This document shows, in pieces, positions 36,204 through 47,897 of a stretch of DNA of 64,000 nt. The first letter of the stretch is position 1, and every line of letters starts with the position of its first letter. Position numbers and translations under genes: made by a program. Origin of the DNA: Sternotherus odoratus (lineage: Eukaryota; Chordata; Testudines; Kinosternidae); the NCBI GenBank assembly GCA_032164245.1, contig JAVMKO010000003.1, positions 95,720,054 to 95,784,053 of the forward strand. Reading direction: 5' to 3'. Under the pieces are notes generated by a model. That model had not been told where the DNA came from, did no database searches, and saw nothing but the letters and a program-made list of their open reading frames with translations.

Positions 36204-36383
36204 GTTTTATGGCAGGCATACAAAGGAACCCACAAATATCCCAATATGGACCTCAACAAACTGGGCCTTCCATGTCACCACATCCGTCACCTGGAGGCCA
36301 AATGCATCCTGGGATTGGTAGTTTCCAGCAGAGTAATTCAAGTGGTACTTACGGGCCACAGATGAGCCAGTATGGACCACAAG
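36204..36383 (+). CDS. ARID1B: ARID1B internal exon with repeated YGPQ motifs, 180 nt, phase 1 to 1
   Basis: The exon follows a pyrimidine-rich acceptor (CTCTCTTTAG, ending 36203) and ends before the donor GTAATA at 36384. It encodes 60 residues beginning [18 protein letters not shown] and closing with [13 protein letters not shown] occurs three times, and the Ser/Pro/Gly/Gln-rich character matches the prion-like N-terminal half of ARID1B. Such sequence in BAF subunits is thought to mediate weak multivalent contacts; that role is family knowledge and nothing here shows it. The length is a multiple of three in the same phase at both ends, so the exon is frame-neutral. It lies 15.7 kb after the previous exon. 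Confidence 0.95.
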
Positions 36384-38450
36384 GTAATATAACAAACAAA
36401 TCATGAGACATGCTGTTAATCTCAAAGGTAAAAAACTGATAATTTTGTGGAAAACTGTTTTTAAAAGGACTCAGTGATGCACCTTTTCTTTTAAAATAAT
36501 TGCAAAAACTTATTTAGCTAACATATTCAAAATGTTATTAGCAGTCTTTGTATTCTTTAATTTTTCAGTAAAATTGACCAGCTTGTTGTACTTGAATTAA
36601 AACTTTTTGTTTTGCATTATTATTCTGAGGTTAAGCATGAGGCAAGAGATTATTTGACATTAAAAAATAATTTGGGGACATATTTTGAGTTGTTTTCAGG
36701 TTTTGCCACATCTGACTTGTGACTGAAGAGAAAACTGGACATATATAGAAAAATAAAATTATCCAAGATAGGCCAAGACACGATGTTAGATGCTTTGTAA
36801 ATTTTAAAGTAGGGTTAAGTCTGCTTGAGTTGAAACTTTACCAGTTATTTCCTAGTGAGGTAGAAGCACCAATGGCTATTTTTTTTTATTTTCCATTTAG
36901 ACGAAAAATGGACACTATTGCTAATTAAATCTGTGCAAAACCTAGGCGTTTCACTTCACTTTGGCTTGAGCAAACATTTTAATTGGTTAAATCTGTGTGG
37001 TTTACACCCTTCCAACTCTGTTTGGAGTTTCAGGTTTGAGTTAACACACTTTTTCAAACAAAATTTATCTGAAACTGTCATGGCTGCTCCATGATTTTTC
37101 AAAAATGGTTAGCAGTGTTTTTGTAAATTAGTTAGCCAATTCACTTACCACTCTAGGATACAAATCACTGAGACCCACTGATCTGTATATGTTCACATTT
37201 TCCCAGTATTTCCTTAATAGCTTTTTGTCATCAGCTCCAGTATTGATATTGGTCTTAATTACTTCCTAATTGTCCATATCTCTTCCTGTTTTTGATTTGT
37301 TACTTTCCTGTCTCCTTTGAATGGAAATTGAAGATTTCATGGTATGTTTGTAAGAGCAAGAGTTTGTCCTGGGTCAGAACATAAGCTTGCTAAATGTTTG
37401 TCCTCATCCAAAATTTCCCTGCTCACCAGTGTCAGGTATCTCATTGTACACCACTTAGCTAGCTCCCATTAGCCAAGAGATGACAGTATTTTAGCACTGT
37501 ATGTGTATGTTAATGAAGGTGTTATTAATTATTCTTTATCATGTTATTAATTTACTGTGTCTAAATAGATTGCTGTCTTGACTGGTTTGGTTTTCTGGCC
37601 AAGTGAGTAGCTTCTTCTAGATTAACACCACTCTCTCTGTCTGTAAATGTGCTACCATAAAATACACATGGAATATTGAATCTGTAATGCTTCCTGGCCC
37701 ATTCTTTTGGAGGCCAGGCCTGTCATCCCTAGGATGTGCTTGGGTTCTACCAACTCAGTGAACAAGCATCACAAAACTGGTCCCAAAGCAGGACTTCCCT
37801 TGATACGCGGAGCCCCGAGGCCAGTTTGAAATTTTGTAGCAACTGTGAGGGTTAAAGTCTAGTAATGAGAATCATAATACAGTAGTTACTGTTGGAATGT
37901 AATATTGAGCTCTAATGTGTACGGTTTGTGAATTTTAACTAACCCTTCAAATTGAGAGAGATATAGCTCCTTTATTTTGCTTGTTTGACAGAACCGTTGA
38001 GGGATTTTTTTAAAAAAAGAAGAAACAAATTCTATCCCTGAACATTTAATGCACATAACCTTGAACTAGTCTCTTGCTTTGTCTTTAATGGATAACCTTT
38101 AAAGTATGCATCTGTTTAGAGATTTAATGAATTTCCAGCGAAACCACTGAATATACAGGGACAGTATTTCCTTTCAAATTGGATCAAAAAGCTTGTCTGT
38201 TTCAGCAAGTTCTTCCCATTGCTTGTTTACTGAAAATAGCTATTCTATTGAAAAAGGTCTGTATCTTGATCCAGGAAATTCTGTAGAGGACTTATCAGAA
38301 TGCTATTGGAAGTGAGTTCTAACAAGGAGGATGATTTTAGTATTCTGAGTTCTATCAGAATTAATCCCTCTTCTTGTTTTGTTTTGGTGACTCTTTTCAC
38401 TCCACAGAAAATCCCCTTCTCATTAAAATCCCGTACGATACATTTGTTCT

Positions 38451-38671
38451 AGTGGTCTGAACAAAAGACTAGGAGCCAAGAACTCCTGAATTCTAATTCT
38501 TGCTCTGCTGCTGATTCCCTCTTTCAACTTGGGGAGGTCAATTAATTTCTCTGCTTCAGTTTCCTTAACTAAAATGGGAATAATAATGCCTCACTGGGAT
38601 GTGTGGAGATTAATTAGTTAAGTTCAATTTACTGGTGCCTTCCTTTTGTTTGTAAAGCATTTTGTAGTTGT
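38451..38671 (+). repeat. MIR-like SINE (tRNA-derived, core-SINE type)
   Basis: The order of words fits MIR: AGTGGTCTGAACAAAAGACT, AGGAGCCAAGAACTCC, TTCTAATTCTTGCTCTGC, GGGAGGTCAATTAATTTCTC, then TCAGTTTCCTTAACTAAAAT, GGGAATAATAATGCC and a GTTTGTAAAGCA-type end. These match the B-box-like to CORE to LINE-tail order of the family in my recollection. It is diverged but nearly full length. Confidence 0.75.
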
Positions 38672-40644
38672 AAAATGTTGTAGGAGTGCTTCTGTTATCT
38701 GAACAGCGAGCAGTTAGTTTAAGTGGTAAAAATCCAGTGGATTTATTATATACCATCATGACTTCCAGCCACATTGATACTGTTGAGATCTCAGACCATG
38801 GAAGTAGTTGGTGTCAGTGCAGTAAAACATTAGCTGAATGAATCCACGCTGATTGAATGGAAAGGTTTTTATACTAAATCAATGCATTTAAGTAACATGC
38901 CAAATATTACTTTATTTTTTTCTTGAGTTCAGCAGTTTTTGCCTCTCTTTGTAGATGAAAGTGCCTATGTAATGTTTTTATGGGTCATGGTCAGAAGAAA
39001 CGGCTATTAAAATGTGAACTTGGGGGCAGTAGGGGAATAAGCATTAATAAGTAGTTTCAAAAGGGCTTGGTGAATAGTGTGGTGGATGTTAAGTATGTTT
39101 CTCTGTCAGATCCTAGATGGGACTGGTGATCCCATCCTCTGGCAATTGTAAAATTAGTACGCTGCAGACTTTGTGTTGTATGGGTGACAAAGGCAGAAGA
39201 GGACCTGACATTTGTCACCATGTTGATTGACCACTTATGAAACATTGCCATGAATGTTATATTAAATATTCACAGTCACTAATCATAATGTGTCTTGGGG
39301 GTTATCCAATATATTTTTAGTTCGGATGCTTATTTATGTTTTGTCTTTTAATAGGCAACTCTTCATTTTTAAATAAGCATAACTTTTACTTTCCTCTGTA
39401 ACACTTACTCGCAAACCTTTGATACATTATGAATATTGTAACAGAGATCTTTATAAAATCCCATTCTGGCTCAGAAAGTCAAAAATCCCTTTTTTAAAAA
39501 TTACAGCTTTGTTAAATATTTCTTTCAGTTACCTAATAGGCATATACAAAGACCAAACAGACAATAAATTAACATTGAAAGGGTGCACTTTACAGTATTA
39601 TAACACTTCGGAAATAAGAACCTCAAAAGTTACAGTCAAAGCCGTTTACATTGCACATAAATATACTTACAATTAAGAATATACGACAGTGTTGCTCCAC
39701 TTGTCTTTCAATTGTCAAAATATAACTAATATTTTATAAAATTATTAAAACTAAAAGAATTCGCTAGAATCATATTCACTTTCCACTGTTTGTTCATTTT
39801 TGCCATCATCCAGAAAAGCACTTAAATCCATGCTTAATTTTAATCACATTAGTAGTCCCATTTAACTCAGATGTCTTGTATACTTGATAAGCATATGCTA
39901 ACATGTTTTTCTAGATCAGGTGCCTTAATTTACGTTTTCTTTGTCACTCACGAACCAGTCCTGCATACCCTTTCTCAAGCGAGTGGTCCTTACTCTGCAA
40001 TAGAATAAAAATTACTCCTGTGAGTTAGGGTTTTGCAAGAGTTAGCCTCCAACTATAGAATAGAAATTATCTGAGCTGTTTATGGTCAGTTTCACTCGGC
40101 TGTCATTCAGTTTCACAACAATAATGAAGCTCACTTGCATAGGACACAGCTCTCACGGGCCAATCCAAGTCCGTGGGACAAATTCCCACAGAAATAAAAC
40201 CATCACAAATCTCACCACTTTCTGCTCCAATTCACGGTACACTTCTTCAACCTTGAAAAATACTTTTGAAAAATATGAAGAAAATCCTCAACGCCATTTT
40301 TCTGGACCACCCCAAAGAAAGAAACACATTTAAATTGTATGTAAGCTGTCTTTTTGTTCTGTGTTATAAAACGGCTAATATAATAGGGTCCAAGTCAATG
40401 ACTAGCGCTCCTATGTGCTACTGAATACAAATAAAAAATAATTGTTATCGTAATGGATGATAGTCACTTCTTTTAATGCTCTTCTGGAAGGTTCTTAGAT
40501 TCTTAGCTATTAGAGCCATAGAAGAACCAGCATAGAATAGAGCCCATCAGGGCCTATTAAGGATGGGATTTTTCTGAAGTGCTCAGAGTTTACCTCACTC
40601 TGCTCCCAGTTAAGTCAGTAGTAAAGCTCTCATTGACTTTAGTG

Positions 40645-40950
40645 TAGTGGTGAGCAACCTGTGGCCCTTCAGGATAATCCACTGGCAGGCCGCGAGACAG
40701 TTTAACACTGACTGTCGGCAGGCACAGCAGTCCACGGCTCCCAGTGGCTGCAGTTTGCCGTTCCCAGCCAATGGGAGCTGCGGGAAGTGGTGGCTAGAGC
40801 GTCTCCCTGTGTCACTTCCCGCAGTTCCCATTGGGCGGGAATGGTGAACCGCAGCCACTGGAAGCTGTGGAGGGCCGTGAATGTGGACGGTCAATGTCAG
40901 CGAAATGTCTCGCGACCTGCCAGTGAATTACCTTGATTGGCCGCAGACTG
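40645..40950. mobile_element. Palindromic hAT-type MITE, 306 bp, with 8-bp target duplication and a damaged right end
   Basis: CTTTAGTG flanks the element on both sides (40637-40644 and 40951-40958). The left end reads TAGTGGTGAGCAACCTGTGG. The right end is only GCCGCAGACTG, apparently lacking several terminal bases that would pair with it. Inside, the two halves are inverted repeats: CTGGCAGGCCGCGAGACAG and CCAATGGGAGCTGCGGGAAG on the left, with CTTCCCGCAGTTCCCATTGG and CTCGCGACCTGCCAG on the right. The paired open frames at 40610-40894 and 40647-40847 are artefacts. Confidence 0.85.
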
Positions 40951-43942
40951 CTTTAGTGTATTAGGCCAGTACTGAATGCTATTGAAATCCCACCTGAAAT
41001 CTTAAAATACAAACAGACAAACAAAAAACACTCTTTATTTAACTTTTAAAATATAACATTAGTACCTATTAATCTTACATTTTGTCATTTCTTTTTTAAG
41101 TGAAAACTAAAGCTCCAGTTCTACAAACGAGTGTTTGCAGGGTTGGCTCCTAAACATGAGGCCTCCGCCACTTGATAGCGTCCCCTAATCAGAAATGCTT
41201 GTAATGGGATTTAACATCATAGCCTCTCTCATAACAACATTTAACATCATAGCCTTGTTAATAACTCATTCATTTAAATATTGTCCTCATCTTAAAATTC
41301 CTGAAATCTATATTTATCCAATGAAAAAAGGCACCACTACACTTTGATGGATAAATGGAAGTGTAGACTATTTTAAAAACATTTTTAATACTATGACTCT
41401 GACCTACACCTATCAACCAAACAAACTTAGTCAGTTCTGAAACTTTCCTCTTCACTCCTTTCTAATTGCCTAGAAATTGCAAGGTATCAGACCCCTAAGT
41501 GCAGTTACATACTGTAGTTCATGCACATCAATGCTGAGCAGAGTGGCGAATATGGGACAGAAGTTTGGCAGGTTGTCAGTGTCTTCAGTGTTTTTATTGT
41601 CTATCTTCCCTTTTTTTAACTCCAATTATCATTTTACAAGTAACTTTGATTGCTTCCTCCTCCATTTGAGACTCCAAACTTCTGGATTCCATTCTAATTT
41701 GCTTGGGGTGAGCTGGAATCAAAAATCCATTGGATGCAGAGGGGAGGGGTTGCTCGCTAGTATTCCAAAGCTGCTGTGCCAGGCTTGTACCCACTTGAAA
41801 AGTGTGGGCTCTTGGACTTGGCTGCCTGACACGTCCAGCTGATGTGGGCTGGCCCAGCATCTGCTGCATTCTTTGTGTTTAATGCTGCATCCATCTGTTT
41901 TCTGTCAAAGCCACTGCCAGCAAATTACTAATCTATTAGAGAAACATGGAAATAAGATTGCACTTCTCAGTCCTGGATTTTTCTCTTCTATTTTGTTTGG
42001 CTTTTATTTTTCCTTTTTTTCTTTGTGGTTTGGGAAAGGTAGAAGAATAACTGGTACTTGAGGTATTGAAGAAATGTTTAGCAAAAAAAATAAAAACCGG
42101 TGGAAAAAACATTGAAACATGTTTTCCTTTCTGAAAGGATATCATTTCCCTGTGCTCTTGGACTTGGATCCTTGGAGATGAATGATTAGAATGACTTTAA
42201 CTGAGCCAACATGTGTTTATGGAGAAGATTCCTCTGTTTTTGTGTGCAGTTCTCAGTCTCCATAAGCCAAAGTGGAAAAAAAGGAAAATTAGAAATATTC
42301 TGTCCCTGATGCAAAATAGTCTCAAAATAATAAAGCCACCAGTGTCTGTTCCTCCATGTTTGCTTTTGAACTATATTTTATAGCTCCATGTTGATTAAAG
42401 ACAGAAAAAATTAGAAATACAGGCCAAAATTCAACCCTGACATTAGCTGGAATGACAGTAACTGTCATTGACATCCGTGGGAGTAATACTTGCTTACATA
42501 AGGGCTGAATTTGCCCCTCTTTGGAAAGTACCCTACGTACAGTGTGAATGTAATATATATACATAAAATCTACCAAGCAGTCTTAAGACCAGAGCAACAG
42601 CTGAGTTGTGTGTTACTAGTTCAAAGGTAAGCGGAGCTATGGAAAGCTCTAATGAGCACTCATTTGGTGGCCATATATTTGGATTAAAGAGATTTGGCTG
42701 GAAGAGGCATCATTGACAGGCCCTCTTCAAGAATAGAAATGGTCAGTTAACAATGGGTATGACTAGAAGAGGCTAGGGAATAACAGGCCATGGTATTTAG
42801 AATGCAGCTAAATCTGGACACTTTCACCTCTGCTAAACCACTTTGTGGGGATCCTTCTGTGAAACAACCACACTTAGATACTGGGTTTCTAAAACAAGAG
42901 TAACGTGTTATCTCCTTTCCTTCGAAAGCATAGGTCACATGTTTCCACTGTAGAGAGCTTGTAACTGAATGAGTCAGTTAAAAGTGGCTGGTGGGAAGGG
43001 GGAGACTATGCACAGTAAAATGGCATGAATATATGAATTAATTACACATACAGTCAGATGATGGATTAATATATTTCTTTTCAGTATAAACAGGAGGGGA
43101 TGGAGGACTCCTTGCATTCTATCCATTTCTCTTTCTGGTAGCTTGAGGGGTGAGAAGAGAAAGGTCTTATTTCTTCTTTTAAGAGGAAGTCCTCACTGGC
43201 TGTATCATTTACATAAGCGTGGGAATATTGAGGAAGAGTCAGAGTATTCCACTCTGTGTTATCCCATGGGGAGGAGGGGAAATTGAGCTGAATTTCTACT
43301 AAGTTGGGTGTGATGGGAAAAGAAATTGCAAAGCAGCTGAGCAATCCAGGGAAATGTAGGATTTTATATATTTCTTTAAACCTCTTTTCTGTAAAATCTC
43401 CCTTCTTTTCTTTTCCTTTCTTATGTTCTTTGTTTGTTGGTTAGTTGGTTGATTTTGTTTTTCTTGTTGTTGTTTTTAAGTAAGATTGTGTTCCAGAAAA
43501 GTTAGTAGTTAAATTTGAAGAAAAAGGTAAAGCATGTTGACATGGGTAATGTTCAGGATTCTTTAGGAAATGTTTGTAAAGTAATCTAGTATGTATAGTG
43601 TTGGGTTAAATATTAAGTATTACTGTTCCTTTTGTAGCCATGAAAGACTCCAAATGAAGGCAGAGGTGTTGGTTCTTTGGTGTAATCATGTGTTTGAGCT
43701 GCCCTGTCCAGTTCAGTGGATACTTGGTATATTTAGTATATGTTACACTTACATTTTTTTGGTGGGCAATTATTAATCTTTTGCTGTTTAACAATCTGGG
43801 AGTCAAACCCCACCTTTCATGTGCTGAATACAGTCCACAGAACCACAAGCAATACTCTGCATTGTAGAGAAACACAAACGGGCGGGGGAGGGGAGATTGT
43901 GAGCCTGCCGGTACCGGGTCTTTATGCACACAGCAGCTAGAA

Positions 43943-44779
43943 CAGGGGTGGGCAAACTGTGGCCCGTGGGCCAGATCCAGCCCTCGGCGCAATTGCGTCT
44001 GGCCCGCGAACGCTGCCCCCAGCCCCTCCCCAGAAGTCGCTGCACGGGCAGCACTCCGGAGGCCGGGGCTGCACGCTACTCCCTCCCCTGGAGTCACGCC
44101 GTGGGGCCAGCGCTCGGGGGGGCACGGCTCAGCACCTCCTCTCCCCCGCAGCCGCGGCTGTGCGCTACCCCCACCCCCGGAGCTGCACCACTGCAGGCAG
44201 CGCTCCGGGGGGCTGGGGCTGCAGCTTCCCCCTCCCCCTGAGCCGCGTTGCGCGGCCAGCACTGGGGGAGGGGGCGTGGCTGCGCACCCCCCCTCCCCTG
44301 GAACCACATTGCGCGGGCAGCGCTCCAGGGGCCAGGGTTGCACGCTCCCCCTCCCCAGGGCCACACCAAACACCTCTTGGTAAGGGGGTTGGGGTGGAGG
44401 GGTTGGCTAAGTTGTGGGGCAATCAGGGGACAAGGAACAGAGTGGGTTGGATAGGTGGTAGGGCTGCCGGGTGGTCGTCACAGGTGGGGGAATCTCTCGA
44501 GGGGGCGGTCAGGGAGCAGCGGGATTGGATGGAGCATTGGAGTCCCAGGGGTCTACCAGGGAAGGGGGGGCAGTTGGGGCAGTTAGGGGACAGAAGAGTT
44601 GGTAGGGTCCTGGGGGGGTGGTTAGCAGTGAGGGATCTCTGAAAGGAGCAGTCAGCGGACAAGGCTGGGGTGGTTGGATGGTCGGGGATTTTGAGGGGCA
44701 GTAAGGGGGCAGGAATTGGTAGGAGGCTGGATAATGGGCGGGGCCTTCCCTACACGGCCAAAAAGTTTGCCCACCCCAG
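43943..44779. mobile_element. GC-rich non-autonomous hAT element, 837 bp
   Basis: The left terminus CAGGGGTGGGCAAACT and the right terminus AGTTTGCCCACCCCAG are inverted repeats. The flanks AGCTAGAA (43935-43942) and AGCTAAAA (44780-44787) agree at seven of eight bases. The left half, to about 44360, is very CpG-rich and made of CAGCGCTC, GGGGCTGC and CCCCTCCCC words. The right half is G-rich with GGGGGCAG words. A 255-codon minus-strand frame (43606-44373) and several plus-strand frames cross the element; they are composition artefacts with no transposase similarity. Confidence 0.85.
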
Positions 44780-45390
44780 AGCTAAAATATGGACCAACGG
44801 GGAGAAAGTTCCAGAAAATTAAAACACTGTTTGGGAAGCAAAAAAGAAATTTTATGGACACAGAGCTCTGCTTGGGTAAAAGGGGACTTCTAAAAGGGAA
44901 AAAAAAGATTCCTGAAGTCCTATCATCACAAGTCACCACCGGCATATCGGTATTGTAAATTCACACTGTTGTTAGAAGCAGAACCTTTAGGAGCAGGGCT
45001 CCAATGAGAAAATTTTAGTGCTGGAATTACAGAAGGGTGAAAACTCCGAGGATATAAAATGAGCAAAAATAAAAGGAATTTTTGTAAGAAAATAATTTAT
45101 ATAAGGAGTTTCTTTAACATTAGGTGTTTCTTCAGTGAACAAAACATTTTTGAACAGCAATTGTTAACCCTTTAGCCGCAGCGTGTTTCTGTATTCGTAT
45201 CACCCTATGCATTTATATGCCTATCAGTTTGGAAAATACCAGTGTTCTAAGAGTTAATAGAAATTCTCACTCATGTCCTGTGTTGCTCACATTATTTGAC
45301 TACCTAAGAATTTTCAAGTAGGCAACTTGCTAAATGGAAACATCATATGAAAAGTTTTATGTTTTTCTCTGTGTTTGTTGTTTTGTTTAG

Positions 45391-45718
45391 GAAACTACTC
45401 CAGACCACCAACATACAGTGGGGTGACTAACACAAGTTACAGTGGCCCAGGACCCGGCATGGGTATAAATGCCAATAGTCAGATGCATGGACAGGGGCCA
45501 AGCCAGCCATGTGGTACCATGCCCCTGGGACGGATGCCATCAGCTGGGATGCAAAGCAGACCATTTCCTGGAAACATGGGCAGTATGACCCCCAATTCTC
45601 CTGGCATGTCTCTGCAGGGGGGCCCTGGGATGGGCCCACCCATGCCAACTGTGAACCGTAAGGCACAGGAGGCAGCTGCTGCAGTGATGCAAGCTGCTGC
45701 AAACTCCGCTCAGAGCAG
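45391..45718 (+). CDS. ARID1B: ARID1B internal exon (Gly/Met/Pro-rich, ending in an Ala-rich stretch), 328 nt, phase 1 to 2
   Basis: The acceptor TTTTGTTTAG ends at 45390 and the donor GTATGC starts at 45719. The exon translates as [19 protein letters not shown], then a Gly/Met/Pro-rich stretch containing GQGPSQPCG and GRMPSAGMQ. It ends with [20 protein letters not shown] followed by AQS and two bases of the next codon. The Ala-rich end is well conserved in ARID1A and ARID1B in my recollection and may be helical. It is the longest coding exon of the window at about 109 codons. Because it starts in phase 1 and ends in phase 2, it cannot be skipped without a frameshift. Reading on past 45718 enters the intron and soon hits a stop. 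Confidence 0.95.
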
Positions 45719-47768
45719 GTATGCATCCAAGCGAAAGGATTTTAAACAAGTAGAGACTTGGTATTATTTCAGAAGCTTGTAAAGTAACAGTTATGTAGAT
45801 GTGTGTGTTAATTATATATGCTCTACTTATATGTCCTATACGCTTAGGGGTAACAAGGAATGTGAAAGAACAATCTTTAAATGTAAGGGAAAGCACAGTG
45901 CACCTATATGTTGTGTGAACTGGCCTTACAAGGAGAGGACTTGCCATGTACAATATGATTCCTGGCACTATCGGCTGTTAGAACAGGAAATCCCACAGGG
46001 CTATGGTGACATCAAGAGCCAAAAACAAGCTCTTACAACTTAAAATGGAGGATTTTAATATTTGAATTGGAAACCTGTAGCTATCTTGGGGCCAAATTGA
46101 GTCCCTGCCTGTGTGCCTGTGCTGGGGTGTAATGGGACACAAGGCTCCCCTTACTTTTCTGTGCTTCCTCTCCATATTGTAGGTAACAGCACTAGGGGAA
46201 AAATATTTCTATGGGGCCACTACTCTCACTCCCGAGCAGGCATGCAGGCAGGGATGGGGAGTGGGGCGGAACCTTGTCTCCTCCCTAACATGCTGGCCAG
46301 TAGAGCTGAGCTGACATGGAACAAGAAGCAAGCTGGACCAGGTATCTATAAACTGGAAGAAACTACTTTCACCCACCTGCAAGCGGGGAACTGGGGACTA
46401 CCGGATTGTGACTCTGAGTCACAATCTGGTTTCTTGTCTGCTCCTGAGGGCAGCACAGCTATACACTGCCATTTGTTCATGTCTTGTGGCAAAGCCACAG
46501 ATTAGCCCTCGGGTATTTTTAAGGTGCCTAAGTGCCTATAGTGAAGTTGGTTTTTTTCTCAGAACATCTTCATATAAGGAATGTGCATGTTTCACTGAAT
46601 TGAAACAAATAGCATCTGATTCTTTTATTCTGTTTCACCATGAAAAAGGAGCATCATTATATCTGAGGTTATTACCAGCTCATTCCCCTCTTAAATGTAT
46701 GAAAGTTTTTATGCATGTATATATTAAGCGCACGTAAGCGCACAGACAGAGCCAGATATGCATGTATAGGTCTTTATAAAATTCTAGTAAACATTCTGTA
46801 ATGGTATTTGGAAGCTGGAGGTGCAGATAATTCTAAGACACAATGTACAAAGGAAATAGGTAGTTAATGCATTTAGGTATATGTTGCTCTTTCTTGTTTG
46901 GTGCTTTGGGAGCAGGTGGCTCCTATTGTTAAGTGTTGGTAAAACTTTTAAAACAATAATAAATTCATTGTTTTCATGTTCCCTTTTAGTAAAATAAATC
47001 ACATCCCCTTTCAGCAAAATAGCCCAGATGCTTGCAGAGGTCTGTGGACCAGCAGGCTCTGGTTGGCTTGATTGTTTTCACGGACCTATTGAGCAAGATT
47101 TACAAAGTCTGGTTCTGTCTGTCTGGTTTAGGATACAATCTGGTAGATCAGGCTAGAAGGAATAAATTAGCCAATGTTGCAACTGCAGGAGCATTTTCTT
47201 TATAATAGTAAAGTGGGTGAACAAAGAAAAAGTAATATTTTTTTTAAATAAAAGGAAAAGAGTGGATTGTTATAAATGGAAAGTATATGGTGGTGATTTG
47301 CCTTATACTTTGAATATAGTGTCTGGTGTTTGATTAAAAACTCAGATAATTAATTCCTGCTCCCACCTCATGCCACCCTCACGAATCAAGTTTGGTAGAC
47401 TTGCTTTTAGTTTCTATCTTTTCTTGGTCAAAAATGCACCATTTCAAAGCCTTTTCATCACGTTGCCAATTCGAGTGATCCAACACCTGTAGGGAGGACT
47501 AAACAGTTGTCAAGTCTTTATGCAAAAGGAACATTTACAAGCTACAAATTGGGTGAAACTTGTCAACCCTTTCTTATTCGAAAGGGTTGGAAGCAGGACA
47601 TTTCTCTCCTTGATCCCAGGTTAAGTGTATGGGAGACAGCAGTATTGTTTTTGGCCTTAATTCTTCAAGCCCTCCATACTTATATATGGAAGGAATGTAG
47701 TTGACAGGGTGATTCATACTTGTGATACAGAACAAATCCAAAGAAGCTGTTCTTTTGTTCTGCTTTAG
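45719..47768 (+). other. ARID1B: ARID1B intron of about 2.05 kb between exons at 45391-45718 and 47769-47897
   Basis: It starts with donor GTATGC and ends with the acceptor TTCTGCTTTAG. The sequence is mostly AT-rich. 46090-46480 is somewhat more GC-rich and open in one frame without resemblance to a protein. I recognise no mobile element, but short words near 46090-46140 (GGGCCAAATTGAGTCCC) resemble an old interspersed repeat. Confidence 0.85.
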
Positions 47769-47897
47769 GCCACCATACATTAGGTCGCCTGCTTATCCCA
47801 GCCAGTCTGGGGCTGGCGGACGCCCCATGTTTTCTTCACAGCACCCCAACTATGGCAACGCTCAGGCTCCCATGATGCACCAGCCTGACCAGTACGG
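47769..47897 (+). CDS. ARID1B: ARID1B exon of cassette type (Pro/Tyr/Gln-rich), 129 nt, phase 2 to 2
   Basis: After the acceptor TTCTGCTTTAG (ending 47768) the first base completes the Arg codon begun at 45717-45718. The frame then reads PPYIRSPAYPSQSGAGGRP and ends MMHQPDQYG, with two bases of the last codon before the donor GTAGGT at 47898. I recognise the segment from ARID1B isoforms. It is exactly 43 codons with equal phases, so inclusion or skipping keeps the frame, which fits my memory that human isoforms differ by such an insert. The next expected peptide, around GSFPGMNQSG, was not found downstream in this window. The exon is short and lacks an ATG-initiated open frame, so automatic ORF calling misses it. 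Confidence 0.9.

Larger units (their letters stand above)
36384..45390 (+). other. ARID1B: ARID1B intron of about 9.0 kb between exons at 36204-36383 and 45391-45718
   Basis: Listed separately: a MIR-like SINE (38451-38671), a palindromic hAT MITE (40645-40950) and a GC-rich hAT element (43943-44779). 36390-38440, 38680-40630, 40960-43930 and 44790-45380 are AT-rich and hold nothing that I recognise. 42420-42510 has the words CCAAAATTCAACCCTG and CATTGACATCCGTGGGAG, probably from another old interspersed repeat. Confidence 0.85.

Noticed and set aside
43606..44373. 255-codon open frame on the minus strand
   Set aside because: It runs through the GC-rich hAT element at 43943-44779 and into unrelated intron. 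The translation is low-complexity and overlapping frames are open on both strands.
45427..45968. Minus-strand frames over the 45391-45718 exon
   Set aside because: Shadows of the conserved plus-strand ARID1B coding sequence.
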